DNA of 5,600 nucleotides, taken from positions 1 to 5,600 of the forward strand of contig CAJJYO010000112.1 of the NCBI GenBank assembly GCA_905197385.1, written 5' to 3'. This document shows positions 5,534 through 5,600 of the stretch, one piece after another; position 1 is the stretch's first letter; each line of letters starts with the position of its first letter. Under the pieces are notes generated by a model. The model had not been told where the DNA came from, did not search any database, and saw only the letters and a program-made list of their open reading frames with translations. The DNA is from an uncultured Collinsella sp. GTDB lineage: Bacteria > Actinomycetota > Coriobacteriia > Coriobacteriales > Coriobacteriaceae. A program made the translations under genes and the position numbers.

Positions 5534-5600
5534 CTACTGGTTGTCAGCAGCCGAGAAATCCATATCGAGCGAGGAAACGGCCCAGCCGATATGGTTGTCG
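5534..5600 (-). CDS. C-terminal 21 codons of an unidentified upstream gene
   Basis: Reading the minus strand from the window edge gives an open frame of 21 codons ending in TAG at 5534-5536. The peptide includes HIGWAVSSLDMDF and ends in SAADNQ. It is followed after 22 nt by a strong stem-loop, as expected for a real gene end. I do not recognise the family from this short tail, and it lacks the DDDIPF-type end of a single-strand-binding protein. The hairpin separating it from mreB suggests it belongs to a different transcription unit. Confidence 0.6.
   Translation of the reverse strand, partial: DNHIGWAVSSLDMDFSAADNQ

Noticed and set aside
1..5600. Search for CRISPR arrays, insertion sequences, tRNA genes, phage or defence genes
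   Set aside because: No repeat-spacer periodicity, terminal repeats, tRNA-like folds or foreign-looking genes are visible; coding sequence of the mre operon fills almost the whole window.

Overview
The window holds one tightly packed rod-shape (elongasome) operon on the minus strand. In transcription order, right to left, it reads mreB, mreC, mreD, the class B penicillin-binding protein 2 gene (mrdA), and the first 229 codons of a RodA-type SEDS glycosyltransferase gene that runs off the left edge. The last 21 codons of an unrelated upstream gene, also on the minus strand, enter at the right edge. I see no RNA genes, mobile elements, CRISPR arrays or plus-strand genes.

Base composition is fairly GC-rich (roughly 55-60% by eye). 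Ribosome-binding sites are strong and Shine-Dalgarno-like, two of the five operon genes start with TTG, and four of the five visible stop codons are TAG. Together with the style of the proteins this suggests a high-GC Gram-positive of the Coriobacteriia (Collinsella-like). That assignment is inference from memory of the family, not from a database match.

Right to left: 5534-5600 is the C-terminal end of an unidentified gene. 5479-5511 is a strong stem-loop whose G.U pairs only work in minus-strand RNA, so it is probably that gene's terminator. 5419-5478 is a short leader with a weak candidate promoter for the operon. Then come mreB (4375-5418), mreC (3358-4353), mreD (2780-3346), mrdA (697-2766) and rodA (1-687, partial). 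Gaps between operon genes are 21, 11, 13 and 9 nt. At the last three junctions the TAG stop abuts or overlaps the next gene's G-rich ribosome-binding site, which points to translational coupling.

The products form one known machine. MreB filaments under the membrane position MreC and MreD, which regulate the RodA (glycan polymerase) and PBP2 (transpeptidase) pair that builds the side wall. The operon itself is ordinary and conserved. The points worth a second look are a perfect 12-bp inverted repeat early in mreC, a second N-terminal membrane segment on PBP2, paired TTG starts on mreB and mreC, a long acidic Ser/Thr-rich tail on MreC, and the terminator-like hairpin with no U-tract. I found no convincing sign of a previously undescribed system.
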